Part shown: positions 12,831 to 25,700 of the stretch, piece after piece
Layout of the letters: every line of letters starts with the position of its first letter
Position numbering within the stretch: the stretch's first letter is position 1
Assembly (NCBI GenBank): GCA_037013495.1
Contig: CM072810.1
Coordinates: 73,268,449-73,332,448 of the forward strand
DNA: 64,000 nucleotides
Origin: Hippophae tibetana
Lineage: Eukaryota; Streptophyta; Magnoliopsida; Rosales; Elaeagnaceae
Direction of reading: 5' to 3'
Program-made: the position numbers and the translations under genes
Notes under the pieces: generated by a model
The model's input: only the letters and a program-made list of their open reading frames with translations
Databases searched by the model: none
What the model was told of the DNA's origin: nothing

Positions 12831-13747
12831 GAATGCCACCATAAGGGCGATGGAGTTACTAACAAAGAGTGTTTAAAAAAATTCTAAAGTTCTCAATATC
12901 CAACAATTATTCTTAAGATCATACAAATATTCTCATGATCCTTCACAAGGGATAGATTTGGAATATCAAATGGAAGGATTAATGTTGGAAGCAATTATTT
13001 TTGTTTTATTTAATTATGTGCCTCTTATGTTTTGCCATTTTCTTTCTACTGAATTGTGGAATTTAATTTGTCTTATTTATAATAAGTATTTTTATGCCTT
13101 AATTATTTACTGATTGATTAAGCACATTTCACAACTAAATACATCCACTAAGGCTACATTGCATCTAGGGTTTTGTTACTTATATAAGAAAACAACAACC
13201 TTTTGTTGGATGAAGAACTAGTGCAATTAATGAAAATATTTTTTAACAATCGTTGTACTATTCTTCCAAGGGTTCTTGATGGAATGCCTGGATTTGAAAC
13301 ATCGAAGGGAGAAATCATTATGTTTTGTTGTCAAAGGGTTGTGGTTTTTGAGACTTATTCATGTTGTTTTCGTCTGTGGATTTAATTTCGTAGTTCTTTT
13401 TTAAATCTCCGTCTCTTAGGCTTGATCTTTATTTCTTAGCTCAAGTAATCCTTGTTCTTCATAAAAAAAATTGTAACGAAAAGAAGATGGTTTCTACTGT
13501 TTAGAGTATTAAAAAAAGAACATTTGATAAATTAGAGTTTTAATTTTACACGGCCATTACTTTTGACTCGGCTGTCGAAACTTGTAATATAATAAATCAA
13601 ATGGAAGCTTATAAAGATTCCTATAATCAGAGCAGGGATTATTAAGAATATTATCTTTTGAAACCAAATTACACCGTTTACATCACCTACCGAGAGTTTA
13701 TAAGTTTCGTCGCAACTATTCCTTTTTTCTTTTGCTTTCATTTTTTT
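12831..13747 (+). repeat. Monomer 15 (917)
   Basis: Same first half as monomer 14, including the GT loss, GTGCCTC, GCCATTTTC and AATACATCC. It then takes the monomer 10/11 tail. Confidence 0.95.
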
Positions 13748-14666
13748 GAATGCCACCATAAGGGCGATGGAGTTACTAACCAAGAGTGTGTTTAAAAAAA
13801 TTGTAAACTTCTCAATATCCAACAATTATTCTCAAGATCATACAAATATTCTCATGATCCTTCACAAGGGATAGATTAGGAATATCAAATGGAAGGATTA
13901 ATGTTGGAAGCAATTATATTTGTTTTATTTAATTATGGGCCTCTTATGTTTTGGGATTTTGTTTCTACTGAATTGTGGAATTTAATTTGTCTTATTTATA
14001 ATAAGTATTTTTATGCCTTAATTATTTACGGATTGATTAAGCACATTTCACAACTAAATATCTCCACTAAGGCTACATTGCGTCTAGGGTTTGTTTTCTT
14101 ATATAAGAAAACAAGAACCTTTGGTTGGATGAAGAACTAGTACAATTAATGAAATTTTTTTTTAACAATCGTTGTACTATTCTTCCAAGGGTTCTTGCTG
14201 GAATTCCTTGATTCGAAACATCAAAGGAAGTGATCATTATTTTTTGTTGTCAAAAGATTGGGGTTTTTGAGACTTATTCATGTTGTTTTCGTCTGTGGAT
14301 TTAATTTCGTAGTTCTTTTTTAAATCTCCGTCTCTTAGGCTTGATCTTTATTTCTTAGCTCAAGTAATCCTTGTTCTTCATAAAAAAAATTGTAACGAAA
14401 AGAAGATGGTTTCTACTGTTTAGAGTATTAAAAAAAGAACATTTGATAAATTAGAGTTTTAATTTTACACGGCCATTACTTTTGACTCGGCTGTCGAAAC
14501 TTGTAATATAATAAATCAAATGGAAGCTTATAAAGATTCCTATAATCAGAGCAGGGATTATTAAGAATATTATCTTTTGAAACCAAATTACACCGTTTAC
14601 GTCACCTACCGAGAGTTTATAATTTTCGTCGCAACTATTCCGTTTTTCTTTTGCTTTCATTTTTTT
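13748..14666 (+). repeat. Monomer 16 (919)
   Basis: Shares TTGGTTGGATGAAG and TTCTTGCTGGAATTCC with monomer 3, and TTGTAAACTTC with 11, 12 and 17. It has its own GAAATTTTTTTTTAAC. Confidence 0.95.
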
Positions 14667-15584
14667 GAATGCCACCATAAGGGCGATGGAGTTACTAACC
14701 AAGAGTGTGTTTAAAAAAATTGTAAACTTCTCAATATCCAACAATTATTCTCAAGATCATACAAATATTCTCATGATCCTTCACAAGGGATAGATTTCGA
14801 ATATCAAATGGAAGGATTAATGTTGGAAGCAATTATTTTTGTTTTATTTAATTATGGGCCTCTTATGTTTTGCGATTTTGTTTCTACTGAATTGTGGAAT
14901 TTAATTTGTCTTATTTATAATAAGTATTTTTATGCCTTACTTATTTACGGATTGATTAAGTACATTTCACAACTAAATATCTCCACTAAGTCTACATTGC
15001 GTCTAGGGTTTTGTTTCTTATATAAGAAAACAACAACCTTTTGTTGGATGAAGAACTAGTACAATTAATGAAAATATTTTTTAACAATCGTTGTACTATT
15101 CTTCCAAAGGTTCTTGATGGAATGCCTTGATTCGAAACACCAAAGGGAGTGATCATTATTTTTTGTTGTCAAAAGGTTGGGGTTTTTGAGACTTATTCAT
15201 GTTGTTTTCGTCTGTGGATTTAAATTCGTAGTTCTTTTTTAAATCTCCGTCTCTTAGGCTTGATCTTTATTTCTTAGCTCCATCAATCTTTGTTCTTCAT
15301 AAAAAAATTGTAACAAAAAGAAGATGGTTTCTACTGTTTACTGTATTAAAAAAAGAACATTTGATAAATTAGAGTTTTAATTTTACACGGCCATTACTTT
15401 TGACTCGGGTGTCGAAACTTGTAATATAATAAATCAAATCGAAGCTTATAAAGATTCCTATAATCAGAGCAGGGATTACTAAGAATATTATCTTTTGAAA
15501 CCAAATTACAACGTTTACATGAACTACCGAGAGTTTAAAAGTTTCGTCGCACCTATTCCGTTTTTCTGTTGCTTTCATTTTTTT
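14667..15584 (+). repeat. Monomer 17 (918)
   Basis: Has AAGTACATTTCAC, AAGTCTACATT and CCTTGATTCGAAACACC. It is the closest left-domain relative of the second half of Q monomers. Confidence 0.95.
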
Positions 15585-16502
15585 GAATGCCACCATAAGG
15601 GCGATGGAGTTACTAACCAAGAGTGTGTTTAAAAAAATTCTAAAGTTCTCAATATCCAACAATTATTCTCAAGATCATACAAATATTCTCATGATCCTTC
15701 ACAAGGGATAGATTTCGAATATCAAATGGAAGGATTAATGTTGGAAGCAATTATTTTTGTTTTATTTAATTATGGGCCTCTTATGTTTTGCGATTTTGTT
15801 TCTACTGAATTGTCGAATTTAATTTGTCTTATTTACAATAAGTATTTTTATGCCTTAATTATTTACGGATTGATTAAGCACATTTAACAACTAAATATCA
15901 CCACTAGGGCTACATTGCGTCTAGGGTTTTGTTACTTATATAAGAAAACAACAACCTTTTATTGGAAGAAGAACTATTGCAATTAATGAAAATATTTTTT
16001 AACAATCGTGGTGCTATTCTTCCAAGGGTTCTTGATGGAATGCCTGGATTTGAAACATCGAAGGGAGAGATCATTATTTTTTGTTGTCAAAGGGTTGTGG
16101 TTTTTGAGACTTATTCATGTTGTTTTTGTCTGTGGATTTAATTTCGTAGTTCTTTTTTAAATCTCCGTCTCTTAGGCTTGATCTTTATTTCTTAGCTCCA
16201 TCAATCTTTGTTCTTCATAAAAAAATTGTAAGGAAAAGAAGATGGGTTCTACTATTTACAGTATGAAAAAAAGAACATTTGATAAATTAGAGTTTTAATT
16301 TTACACGACTATTACTTTTGACTCGGGTGTCGAAACTTTTAATACAATAAATCAAATCGAAGCTTATAAAGAGTCCTATAATAAGAGCATGGATTCCTAA
16401 GAATATTATCTTTTGAAACCAAATTACACCGTTTACATCAACTACCGAGAGTTTAAAATTTTTGTCGCACCTATTCCGTTTTTCTTTTGCTTTCATTTTT
16501 TT
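15585..16502 (+). repeat. Monomer 18 (918)
   Basis: Preceded by ACAACGTTTACATGAAC. Has TGTCGAATT, CATTTAACAAC and CTTTTATTGG, as R monomers do. The tail with AATCGTGGTGC recurs in monomer 21. Confidence 0.95.
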
Positions 16503-17421
16503 GAATGCCACCATAAGGGCGATGGAGTTACTAACCAAGAGTGTGTTTAAAAAAATTCTAAAATTCTCAATATCCAACAATTATTCTCAAGATCATACAA
16601 ATATTCTCATGATCCTTCACAAGGGATAGATTTGGAAAATCAAATGGAAATATTAATGTTGGAAGCAATTATTTTTGTTTTATTTAATTATGGGCCTCTT
16701 ATGTTTTGCGATTTTGTTTCTACTGAATTGTGGAATTTAATTTGTCTTATTTATAATAAGTATTTTTATGCCTTACTTATTTACGGATTGATTAAGCACA
16801 TTTCACAACTAAATATCACCACTAAGGCTACATTGCGTCTAGGGTTTTGTTACTTATATAAGAAAACAACAACCTTTTGTTGGAAGAAGAACTAGTGCAA
16901 TTAATGAAAATATTTTTTAACAATCGTTGTGCTATTCTTCCAAGGGTTCTTGATGGAATGCCTGGATTCGAAACATCGAAGGGAGAGATCATTATTTTTT
17001 ATTGTCAAAAGGTTGGGGTTTTTGAGACTTATTCATGTTGTTTTCGTCTGTGGATTTAAATTCGTAGTTCTTTTTTAAATCTCCGTCTCTTAGGCTTGAT
17101 CTTTATTTCTTAGCTCCATCAATCTTTGTTCTTCATAAAAAAATTGTAAGGAAAAGAAGATGGGTTCTACTATTTACAGTATGAAAAAAAGAACATTTGA
17201 TAAATTAGAGTTTTAATTTTACACGACTATTACTTTTGACTCGGGTGTCGAAACTTTTAATACAATAAATCAAATCGAAGCTTATAAAGAGTCCTATAAT
17301 AAGAGCATGGATTACTAAGAATATTATCTTTTGAAACCAAATTACACCGTTTACATCAACTACCGAGAGTTTAAAAGTTTTGTCGCACCTATTCCGTTTT
17401 TTTGTTTGCTTTCATTTTTTT
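16503..17421 (+). repeat. Monomer 19 (919)
   Basis: Has ATGGAAATATTAATG and the TTTTTTATTGTC tail. It matches monomer 22 at a spacing of 2,758 bases. Confidence 0.95.
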
Positions 17422-18341
17422 GAATGCCACCATAAGGGCGATGGAGTTACAAACCAAGAGGGTGTTTAAAGAAAATTCTAATGTTGTCAATATCCAACAA
17501 TTATTCTCAAGATCATACAAATATTCTCATGATCCTTCACAAGGGATAGATTTGGAAAATCAAATGGAAGGATTAATGTTGGAAGCAATTATTTTTGTTT
17601 TATTTAATTATGGGCCTCTTATGTTTTGCGATTTTGTTTCTACTGAATTGTCGAATTTAATTTGTCTTATTTATAATAAGTATTTTTATGCCTTAATTAT
17701 GTACTCATTGATTAAGCACATTTCACAACTAAATATCTCCACTAAGGCTACATTGCGTCTAGGGTTTTGTTACTTATATAAGAAAACAACAACCTTTTGT
17801 TGGAAGAAGAACTAGTGCAATTAATGAAAATATTTTTTAACAATCGTTGTGCTATTCTTCCAAGGGTTCTTGATGGAATGCCTGGATTCGAAACATCGAA
17901 CGGAGTGATCATTATTTTTTAATGTCAAAAGGTTGGGGTTTTTGAGACTTATTCATGTTGTTTTCGTCTGTGGATTTAAATTCGTAGATCTTTTTTAAAT
18001 CTCCGTCTCTTAGTCTTGATCTTTATTTCTTAGCCCAATCAATCTTTGTTCTTCATAAAAAAATTGTAACAAAAAGAAGATAGTTTCTACTGTTTACTGT
18101 ATTAAAAAAAGAACATTTGATAAATTAGAGTTTTAATTTTACACGGCCATTACTTTTGACTCAGGTGTCGAAACTTGTAATATAATAAATCAAATCGAAG
18201 CTTATAAAGATTCCTATAATCAGAGCAGGGATTACTAAGAATATTAACTTTTGAAACCAAATTACACCGTTTACATCAACTACCGAGAGTTTAAAAGTTT
18301 TGTCGCACCTATTCCGTTTTTTTGTTTGCTTTCATTTTTTT
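17422..18341 (+). repeat. Monomer 20 (920, A-like)
   Basis: First monomer with TTTAAAGAAAATTC. Private AGAGGGTGTTT and AATTATGTACTC. Has the A tail. Confidence 0.95.
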
Positions 18342-19260
18342 GAATGCCACCATAAGGGCGATGGAGTTACAAACCAAGAGTGTGTTTAAAGAAAATTCTA
18401 ATGTTGTCAATATCCAACAATTATTCTCAAGATCATACAAATATTCTCATGATCCTTCACAAGGGATAGATTTGGAAAATCAAATGGAAGGATTAATGTT
18501 GGAAGCAATTATTTTTGTTTTATTTAATTATGGGCCTCTTATGTTTTGCGATTTTGTTTCTACTGAATTGTCGAATTTAATTTGTCTTATTTATAATAAG
18601 TATTTTTATGCCTTAATTATTTACTCATTGATTAAGCACATTTCACAACTAAATATCTCCACTAAGGCTACATTGCGTCTAGGGTTTTGTTACTTATATA
18701 AGAAAACAACAACCTTTTGTTGGAAGAAGAACTAGTGCAATTAATGAAAATATTTTTTAACAATCGTGGTGCTATTCTTCCAAGGGTTCTTGATGGAATG
18801 CCTGGATTTGAAACATCGAAGGGAGAGATCATTATTTTTTGTTGTCAAAGGGTTGTGGTTTTTGAGACTTATTCATGTTGTTTTTGTCTGTGGATTTAAT
18901 TTCGTAGTTCTTTTTTAAATCTCCGTCTCTTAGGCTTGATCTTTATTTCTTAGCTCCATCAATCTTTGTTCTTCATAAAAAAATTGTAAGGAAAAGAAGA
19001 TGGGTTCTACTATTTACAGTATGAAAAAAAGAACATTTGATAAATTAGAGTTTTAATTTTACACGACTATTACTTTTGACTCGGGTGTCGAAACTTTTAA
19101 TACAATAAATCAAATCGAAGCTTATAAAGAGTCCTATAATAAGAGCATGGATTCCTAAGAATATTATCTTTTGAAACCAAATTACACCGTTTACATCAAC
19201 TACCGAGAGTTTAAAAGTTTTGTCGCACCTATTCCGTTTTTCTTTTGCTTTCATTTTTTT
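18342..19260 (+). repeat. Monomer 21 (919, A/18 chimera)
   Basis: The first half is A-like (TACTCATTGATTAAG). The second half has AATCGTGGTGC and CAAAGGGTTGTGG, as in monomer 18. Confidence 0.95.
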
Positions 19261-20179
19261 GAATGCCACCATAAGGGCGATGGAGTTACTAACCAAGAGT
19301 GTGTTTAAAAAAATTCTAAAATTCTCAATATCCAACAATTATTCTCAAGATCATACAAATATTCTCATGATCCTTCACAAGGGATAGATTTGGAAAATCA
19401 AATGGAAATATTAATGTTGGAAGCAATTATTTTTGTTTTATTTAATTATGGGCCTCTTATGTTTTGCGATTTTGTTTCTACTGAATTGTGGAATTTAATT
19501 TGTCTTATTTATAATAAGTATTTTTATGCCTTAATTATTTACGGATTGATTAAGCACATTTAACAACTAAATATCACCACTAAGGCTACATTGCGTCTAG
19601 GGTTTTGTTACTTATATAAGAAAACAACAACCTTTTGTTGGAAGAAGAACTAGTGCAATTAATGAAAATATTTTTTAACAATCGTTGTGCTATTCTTCCA
19701 AGGGTTCTTGATGGAATGCTTGGATTCGAAACATCGAAGGGAGAGATCATTATTTTTTATTGTCAAAAGGTTGGGGTTTTTGAGACTTATTCATGTTGTT
19801 TTCGTCTGTGGATTTAAATTCGTAGTTCTTTTTTAAATCTCCGTCTCTTAGGCTTGATCTTTATTTCTTAGCTCCATCAATCTTTGTTCTTCATAAAAAA
19901 ATTGTAACAAAAAGAAGATGGTTTCTACTGTTTACTGTATTAAAAAAAGAACATTTGATAAATTAGAGTTTTAATTTTACACGGCCATTACTTTTGACTC
20001 GGGTGTCGAAACTTGTAATATAATAAATCAAATCGAAGCTTATAAAGATTCCTATAATCAGAGCAGGGATTACTAAGAATATTATCTTTTGAAACCAAAT
20101 TACACCGTTTACATCAACTACCGAGAGTTTAAAAGTTTTGTCGCACCTATTCCGTTTTTTTGTTTGCTTTCATTTTTTT
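19261..20179 (+). repeat. Monomer 22 (919)
   Basis: ATGGAAATATTAATG with CATTTAACAAC. Close to 19 and 56. Private ATGGAATGCTTGG. Confidence 0.95.
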
Positions 20180-21099
20180 GAATGCCACCATAAGGGCGAT
20201 GGAGTTACAAACCAAGAGTGTGTTTAAAGAAAATTCTAATGTTGTCAATATCCAACAATTATTCTCAAGATCATACAAATATTCTCATGATCCTTCACAA
20301 GGGATAGATTTGGAAAATCAAATGGAAGGATTAATGTTGGAAGCAATTATTTTTGTTTTATTTAATTATGGGCCTCTTATGTTTTGCGATTTTGTTTCTA
20401 CTGAATTGTCGAATTTAATTTGTCTTATTTATAATAAGTATTTTTATGCCTTAATTATTTACTCATTGATTAAGCACATTTCACAACTAAATATCTCCAC
20501 TAAGGCTACATTGCGTCTAGGGTTTTGTTACTTATATAAGAAAACAACAACCTTTTGTTGGAAGAAGAACTAGTGCAATTAATGAAAATATTTTTTAACA
20601 ATCGTTGTGCTATTCTTCCAAGGGTTCTTGATGGAATGCCTGGATTCGAAACATCGAACGGAGTGATCATTATTTTTTAATGTCAAAAGGTTGGGGTTTT
20701 TGAGACTTATTCATGTTGTTTTCGTCTGTGGATTTAAATTCGTAGATCTTTTTTAAATCTCCGTCTCTTAGTCTTGATCTTTATTTCTTAGCCCAATCAA
20801 TCTTTGTTCTTCATAAAAAAATTGTAACAAAAAGAAGATGGTTTCTACTGTTTACTGTATTAAAAAAAGAACATTTGATAAATTAGAGTTTTAATTTTAC
20901 ACGGCCATTACTTTTGACTCAGGTGTCGAAACTTGTAATATAATAAATCAAATCGAAGCTTATAAAGATTCCTATAATCAGAGCAGGGATTACTAAGAAT
21001 ATTAACTTTTGAAACCAAATTACACCGTTTACATCAACTACCGAGAGTTTAAAAGTTTTGTCGCACCTATTCCGTTTTTTTGTTTGCTTTCATTTTTTT
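20180..21099 (+). repeat. Monomer 23 (920, A)
   Basis: A type: TGTCGAATT, TACTCATTG, tail TTTTTTAATGTC, and TCAGGTGTCG near the end. Confidence 0.95.
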
Positions 21100-22019
21100 G
21101 AATGCCACCATAAGGGCGATGGAGTTACAAACCAAGAGTGTGTTTAAAGAAAATTCTAATGTTGTCAATATCCAACAATTATTCTCAAGATCATACAAAT
21201 ATTCTCATGATCCTTCACAAGGGATAGATTTGGAAAATCAAATGGAAGGATTAATGTTGGAAGCAATTATTTTTGTTTTATTTAATTATGGGCCTCTTAT
21301 GTTTTGCGATTTTGTTTCTACTGAATTGTCGAATTTAATTTGTCTTATTTATAATAAGTATTTTTATGCCTTAATTATTTACTCATTGATTAAGCACATT
21401 TCACAACTAAATATCTCCACTAAGGCTACATTGCGTCTAGGGTTTTGTTACTTATATAAGAAAACAACAACCTTTTGTTGGAAGAAGAACTAGTGCAATT
21501 AATGAAAATATTTTTTAACAATCGTTGTGCTATTCTTCCAAGGGTTCTTGATGGAATGCCTGGATTCGAAACATCGAACGGAGTGATCATTATTATTTAA
21601 TGTCAAAAGGTTGGGGTTTTTGAGACTTATTCATGTTGTTTTCGTCTGTGGATTTAAATTCGTAGTTCTTTTTTAAATCTCCGTCTCTTAGTCTTGATCT
21701 TTATTTCTTAGCCCAATCAATCTTTGTTCTTCATAAAAAAATTGTAACAAAAAGAAGATGGTTTCTACTGTTTACTGTATTAAAAAAAGAACATTTGATA
21801 AATTAGAGTTTTAATTTTACACGGCCATTACTTTTGACTCGGGTGTCGAAACTTGTAATATAATAAATCAAATCGAAGCTTATAAAGATTCCTATAATCA
21901 GAGCAGGGATTACTAAGAATATTATCTTTTGAAACCAAATTACACCGTTTACATCAACTACCGAGAGTTTAAAAGTTTTGTCGCACCTATTCCGTTTTTT
22001 TGTTTGCTTTCATTTTTTT
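21100..22019 (+). repeat. Monomer 24 (920, B)
   Basis: As A, but with ATTATTATTTAATG and TCGGGTGTCG. Confidence 0.95.
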
Positions 22020-22939
22020 GAATGCCACCATAAGGGCGATGGAGTTACAAACCAAGAGTGTGTTTAAAGAAAATTCTAATGTTGTCAATATCCAACAATT
22101 ATTCTCAAGATCATACAAATATTCTCATGATCCTTCACAAGGAATATATTTGGAATATCAAATGGAAGAATTAATGTTGGAAGCAATTATTTTTGTTTTA
22201 TTTAATTATGGGCCTCTTATGTTTTGCAATTTTGTTTCTACTGAATTGTCGAATTTAATTTGTATTATTTATAATAAGTTTTTTTATGCCTTAATTATTT
22301 ACGGATTGATTAAGCACATTTCACAACTAAATATCTCCACTAAGGCTACATTGCGTCTAGGGTTTTGTTACTTATATAAGAAAGCAACAACCTTTTGTTG
22401 GAAGAAGAACTATTGCAATTAATGAAAATATTTTTTAACAATCGTTGTGCTATTCTTCCAAGGGTTCTTGATGGAATGCCTGGATTCGAAACATCGAACG
22501 GAGTGATCATTATTTTTTAATGTCAAAAGGTTGGGGTTTTTGAGACTTATTCATGTTGTTTTCGTCTGTGGATTTAAATTCGTAGATCTTTTTTAAATCT
22601 CCGTCTCTTAGTCTTGATCTTTATTTCTTAGCCCAATCAATCTTTTTTCTTCATAAAAAAATTGTAACAAAAAGAAGATGGTTTCTACTGTTTACTGTAT
22701 TAAAAAAAGAACATTTGATAAATTAGAGTTTTAATTTTACACGGCCATTACTTTTGACTCGGGTGTCGAAACTTGTAATATAATAAATCAAATCGAAGCT
22801 TATAAAGATTCCTATAATCAGAGCAGGGATTACTAAGAATATTAACTTTTGAAACCAAATTACACCGTTTACATCAACTACCGAGAGTTTAAAAGTTTTG
22901 TCGCACCTATTCCGTTTTTTTGTTTGCTTTCATTTTTTT
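22020..22939 (+). repeat. Monomer 25 (920, C)
   Basis: GGAATATATTTGG, ATGGAAGAATTAATG, GCAATTTTG, TGTATTATTTATAA and GAACTATTGC. Confidence 0.95.
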
Positions 22940-23860
22940 GAATGCCACCATAAGGGCGATGGAGTTACAAACCAAGAGTGTGTTTAAAGAAAATTCTAAT
23001 GTTGTCAATATCGAACAATTATTCTCAAGATCATACAAATATTCTCATGATCCTTCACAAGGGATAGATTTGGAAAATCAAATGGAAATATTAATGTTGG
23101 AAGCAATTATTTTTGTTTTATTTAATTATGGGCCACTTATGTTTTGCCATTTTGTTTCTACTGAATTGTGGAATTTAATTTGTCTTATTTATAATAAGTA
23201 TTTTTATGCCTTAATTATTTACGGATTGATTAAGCAGATTTAACAACTAAATATCACCACTAAGGCTACATTGCGTCTAGGGTTTTGTTACTTATATAAG
23301 AAAACAACAACCTTTTGTTGGAAGAAGAACTAGTGCAATTAATGAAAATATTTTTAAACAATCGTTGTGCTATTCTTCCAAGGGTTCTTGATGGAATGCC
23401 TGGATTCGAAACATCGAAGGGAGAGATCATTATTTTTTATTGTCAAAAGGTTGGGGTTTTTGAGACTTATTCATGTTGTTTTCGTCTGTGGATTTAAATT
23501 CGTAGTTCTTTTTTAAATCTCCGTCTCTTAGGCTTGATCTTTATTTCTTAGCTCCATCAATCTTTGTTCTTCATAAAAAAATTGTAACAAAAAGAAGATG
23601 GTTTCTACTGTTTACTGTATTAAAAAAAGAACATTTGATAAATTAGAGTTTTAATTTTACACGGCCATTACTTTTGACTCGGGTGTCGAAACTTGTAATA
23701 TAATAAATCAAATCGAAGCTTATAAAGATTCCTATAATCAGAGCAGGGATTACTAAGAATATTATCTTTTCAAAACCAAATTACACCGTTTACATCAACT
23801 ACCGAGAGTTTAAAAGTTTTGTCGCACCTATTCCGTTTTTTTGTTTGCTTTCATTTTTTT
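22940..23860 (+). repeat. Monomer 26 (921, D)
   Basis: ATCGAACAATT, GGGCCACTTATG, GCCATTTTG and AAGCAGATTTAAC. One base longer at TCTTTTCAAAACC. Confidence 0.95.
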
Positions 23861-24780
23861 GAATGCCACCATAAGGGCGATGGAGTTACAAACCAAGAGT
23901 GTGTTTAAAGAAAATTCTAATGTTGTCAATATCCAACAATTATTCTCAAGATCATACAAATATTCTCATGATCCTTCACAAGGGATAGATTTGGAAAATC
24001 AAATGGAAGGATTAATGTTGGAAGCAATTATTTTTGTTTTATTTAATTATGGGCCTCTTATGTTTTGCGATTTTGTTTCTACTGAATTGTGGAATTTAAT
24101 TTGTCTTATTTATAATAAGTATTTTTATGCCTTAATTATTTACGGATTGATTAAGCACATTTAACAACTAAATATCACCACTAAGGCTACATTGCGTCTA
24201 GGGTTTTGTTACTTATATAAGAAAACAACAACCTTTTGTTGGAAGAAGAACTAGTGCAATTAATGAAAATATTTTTTAACAATCGTTGTGCTATTCTTCC
24301 AAGGGTTCTTGATGGAATGCCTGGATTCGAAACATCGAAGGGAGAGATCATTATTTTTTATTGTCAAAAGGTTGGGGTTTTTGAGACTTATTCATGTTGT
24401 TTTCGTCTGTGGATTTAAATTCGTAGTTCTTTTTTAAATCTCCGTCTCTTAGGCTTGATCTTTATTTCTTAGCTCCATCAATCTTTGTTCTTCATAAAAA
24501 AATTGTAACAAAAAGAAGATGGTTTCTACTGTTTACTGTATAAAAAAAAGAACATTTGATAAATTAGAGTTTTAATTTTACACGGCCATTACTTTTGACT
24601 CGGGTGTCGAAACTTGTAATATAATAAATCAAATCGAAGCTTATAAAGATTCCTATAATCAGAGCAGGGATTACTAAGAATATTATCTTTTGAAACCAAA
24701 TTACACCGTTTACATCAACTACCGAGAGTTTAAAAGTTTTGTCGCACCTATTCCGTTTTTTTGTTTGCTTTCATTTTTTT
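23861..24780 (+). repeat. Monomer 27 (920, E)
   Basis: TGTGGAATT, CATTTAACAAC, TTTTTTATTGTC and GTATAAAAAAAAG. Confidence 0.95.
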
Positions 24781-25700
24781 GAATGCCACCATAAGGGCGA
24801 TGGAGTTACAAACCAAGAGTGTGTTTAAAGAAAATTCTAATGTTGTCAATATCCAACAATTATTCTCAAGATCATACAAATATTCTCATGATCCTTCACA
24901 AGGGATAGATTTGGAAAATCAAATGGAAGGATTAATGTTGGAAGCAATTATTTTTGTTTTATTTAATTATGGGCCTCTTATGTTTTGCGATTTTGTTTCT
25001 ACTGAATTGTCGAATTTAATTTGTCTTATTTATAATAAGTATTTTTATGCCTTAATTATTTACTCATTGATTAAGCACATTTCACAACTAAATATCTCCA
25101 CTAAGGCTACATTGCGTCTAGGGTTTTGTTACTTATATAAGAAAACAACAACCTTTTGTTGGAAGAAGAACTAGTGCAATTAATGAAAATATTTTTTAAC
25201 AATCGTTGTGCTATTCTTCCAAGGGTTCTTGATGGAATGCCTGGATTCGAAACATCGAACGGAGTGATCATTATTTTTTAATGTCAAAAGGTTGGGGTTT
25301 TTGAGACTTATTCATGTTGTTTTCGTCTGTGGATTTAAATTCGTAGATCTTTTTTAAATCTCCGTCTCTTAGTCTTGATCTTTATTTCTTAGCCCAATCA
25401 ATCTTTGTTCTTCATAAAAAAATTGTAACAAAAAGAAGATGGTTTCTACTGTTTACTGTATTAAAAAAAGAACATTTGATAAATTAGAGTTTTAATTTTA
25501 CACGGCCATTACTTTTGACTCAGGTGTCGAAACTTGTAATATAATAAATCAAATCGAAGCTTATAAAGATTCCTATAATCAGAGCAGGGATTACTAAGAA
25601 TATTAACTTTTGAAACCAAATTACACCGTTTACATCAACTACCGAGAGTTTAAAAGTTTTGTCGCACCTATTCCGTTTTTTTGTTTGCTTTCATTTTTTT
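24781..25700 (+). repeat. Monomer 28 (920, A)
   Basis: A type, matching monomer 23 at every subfamily mark checked. Confidence 0.95.

Larger units (their letters stand above)
1..17421 (+). repeat. Left heterogeneous domain of the array (monomers 1-19)
   Basis: Neighbouring monomers differ at many positions, and most copies carry private substitutions or one-base indels. Nearly all have GTGTTTAAAAAAATT after the anchor, and many have GGATGAAGAACTAG near the middle. Higher-order order is weak and patchy: near-identical tails in monomers 10, 11, 15 and 16, a 917-base tandem duplication across 13-15, and shared private variants between monomers 3 and 16. This fits an older, less homogenised part of the array, possibly nearer an array edge, though no edge is visible. 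Confidence 0.85.

Noticed and set aside
17402..17815. A real 137-codon gene repeated through the array
   Set aside because: It needs a TTG start, many copies are cut at CATTTAAC, neighbours differ by residue-changing substitutions, and no promoter, intron or polyadenylation pattern fits a gene family.
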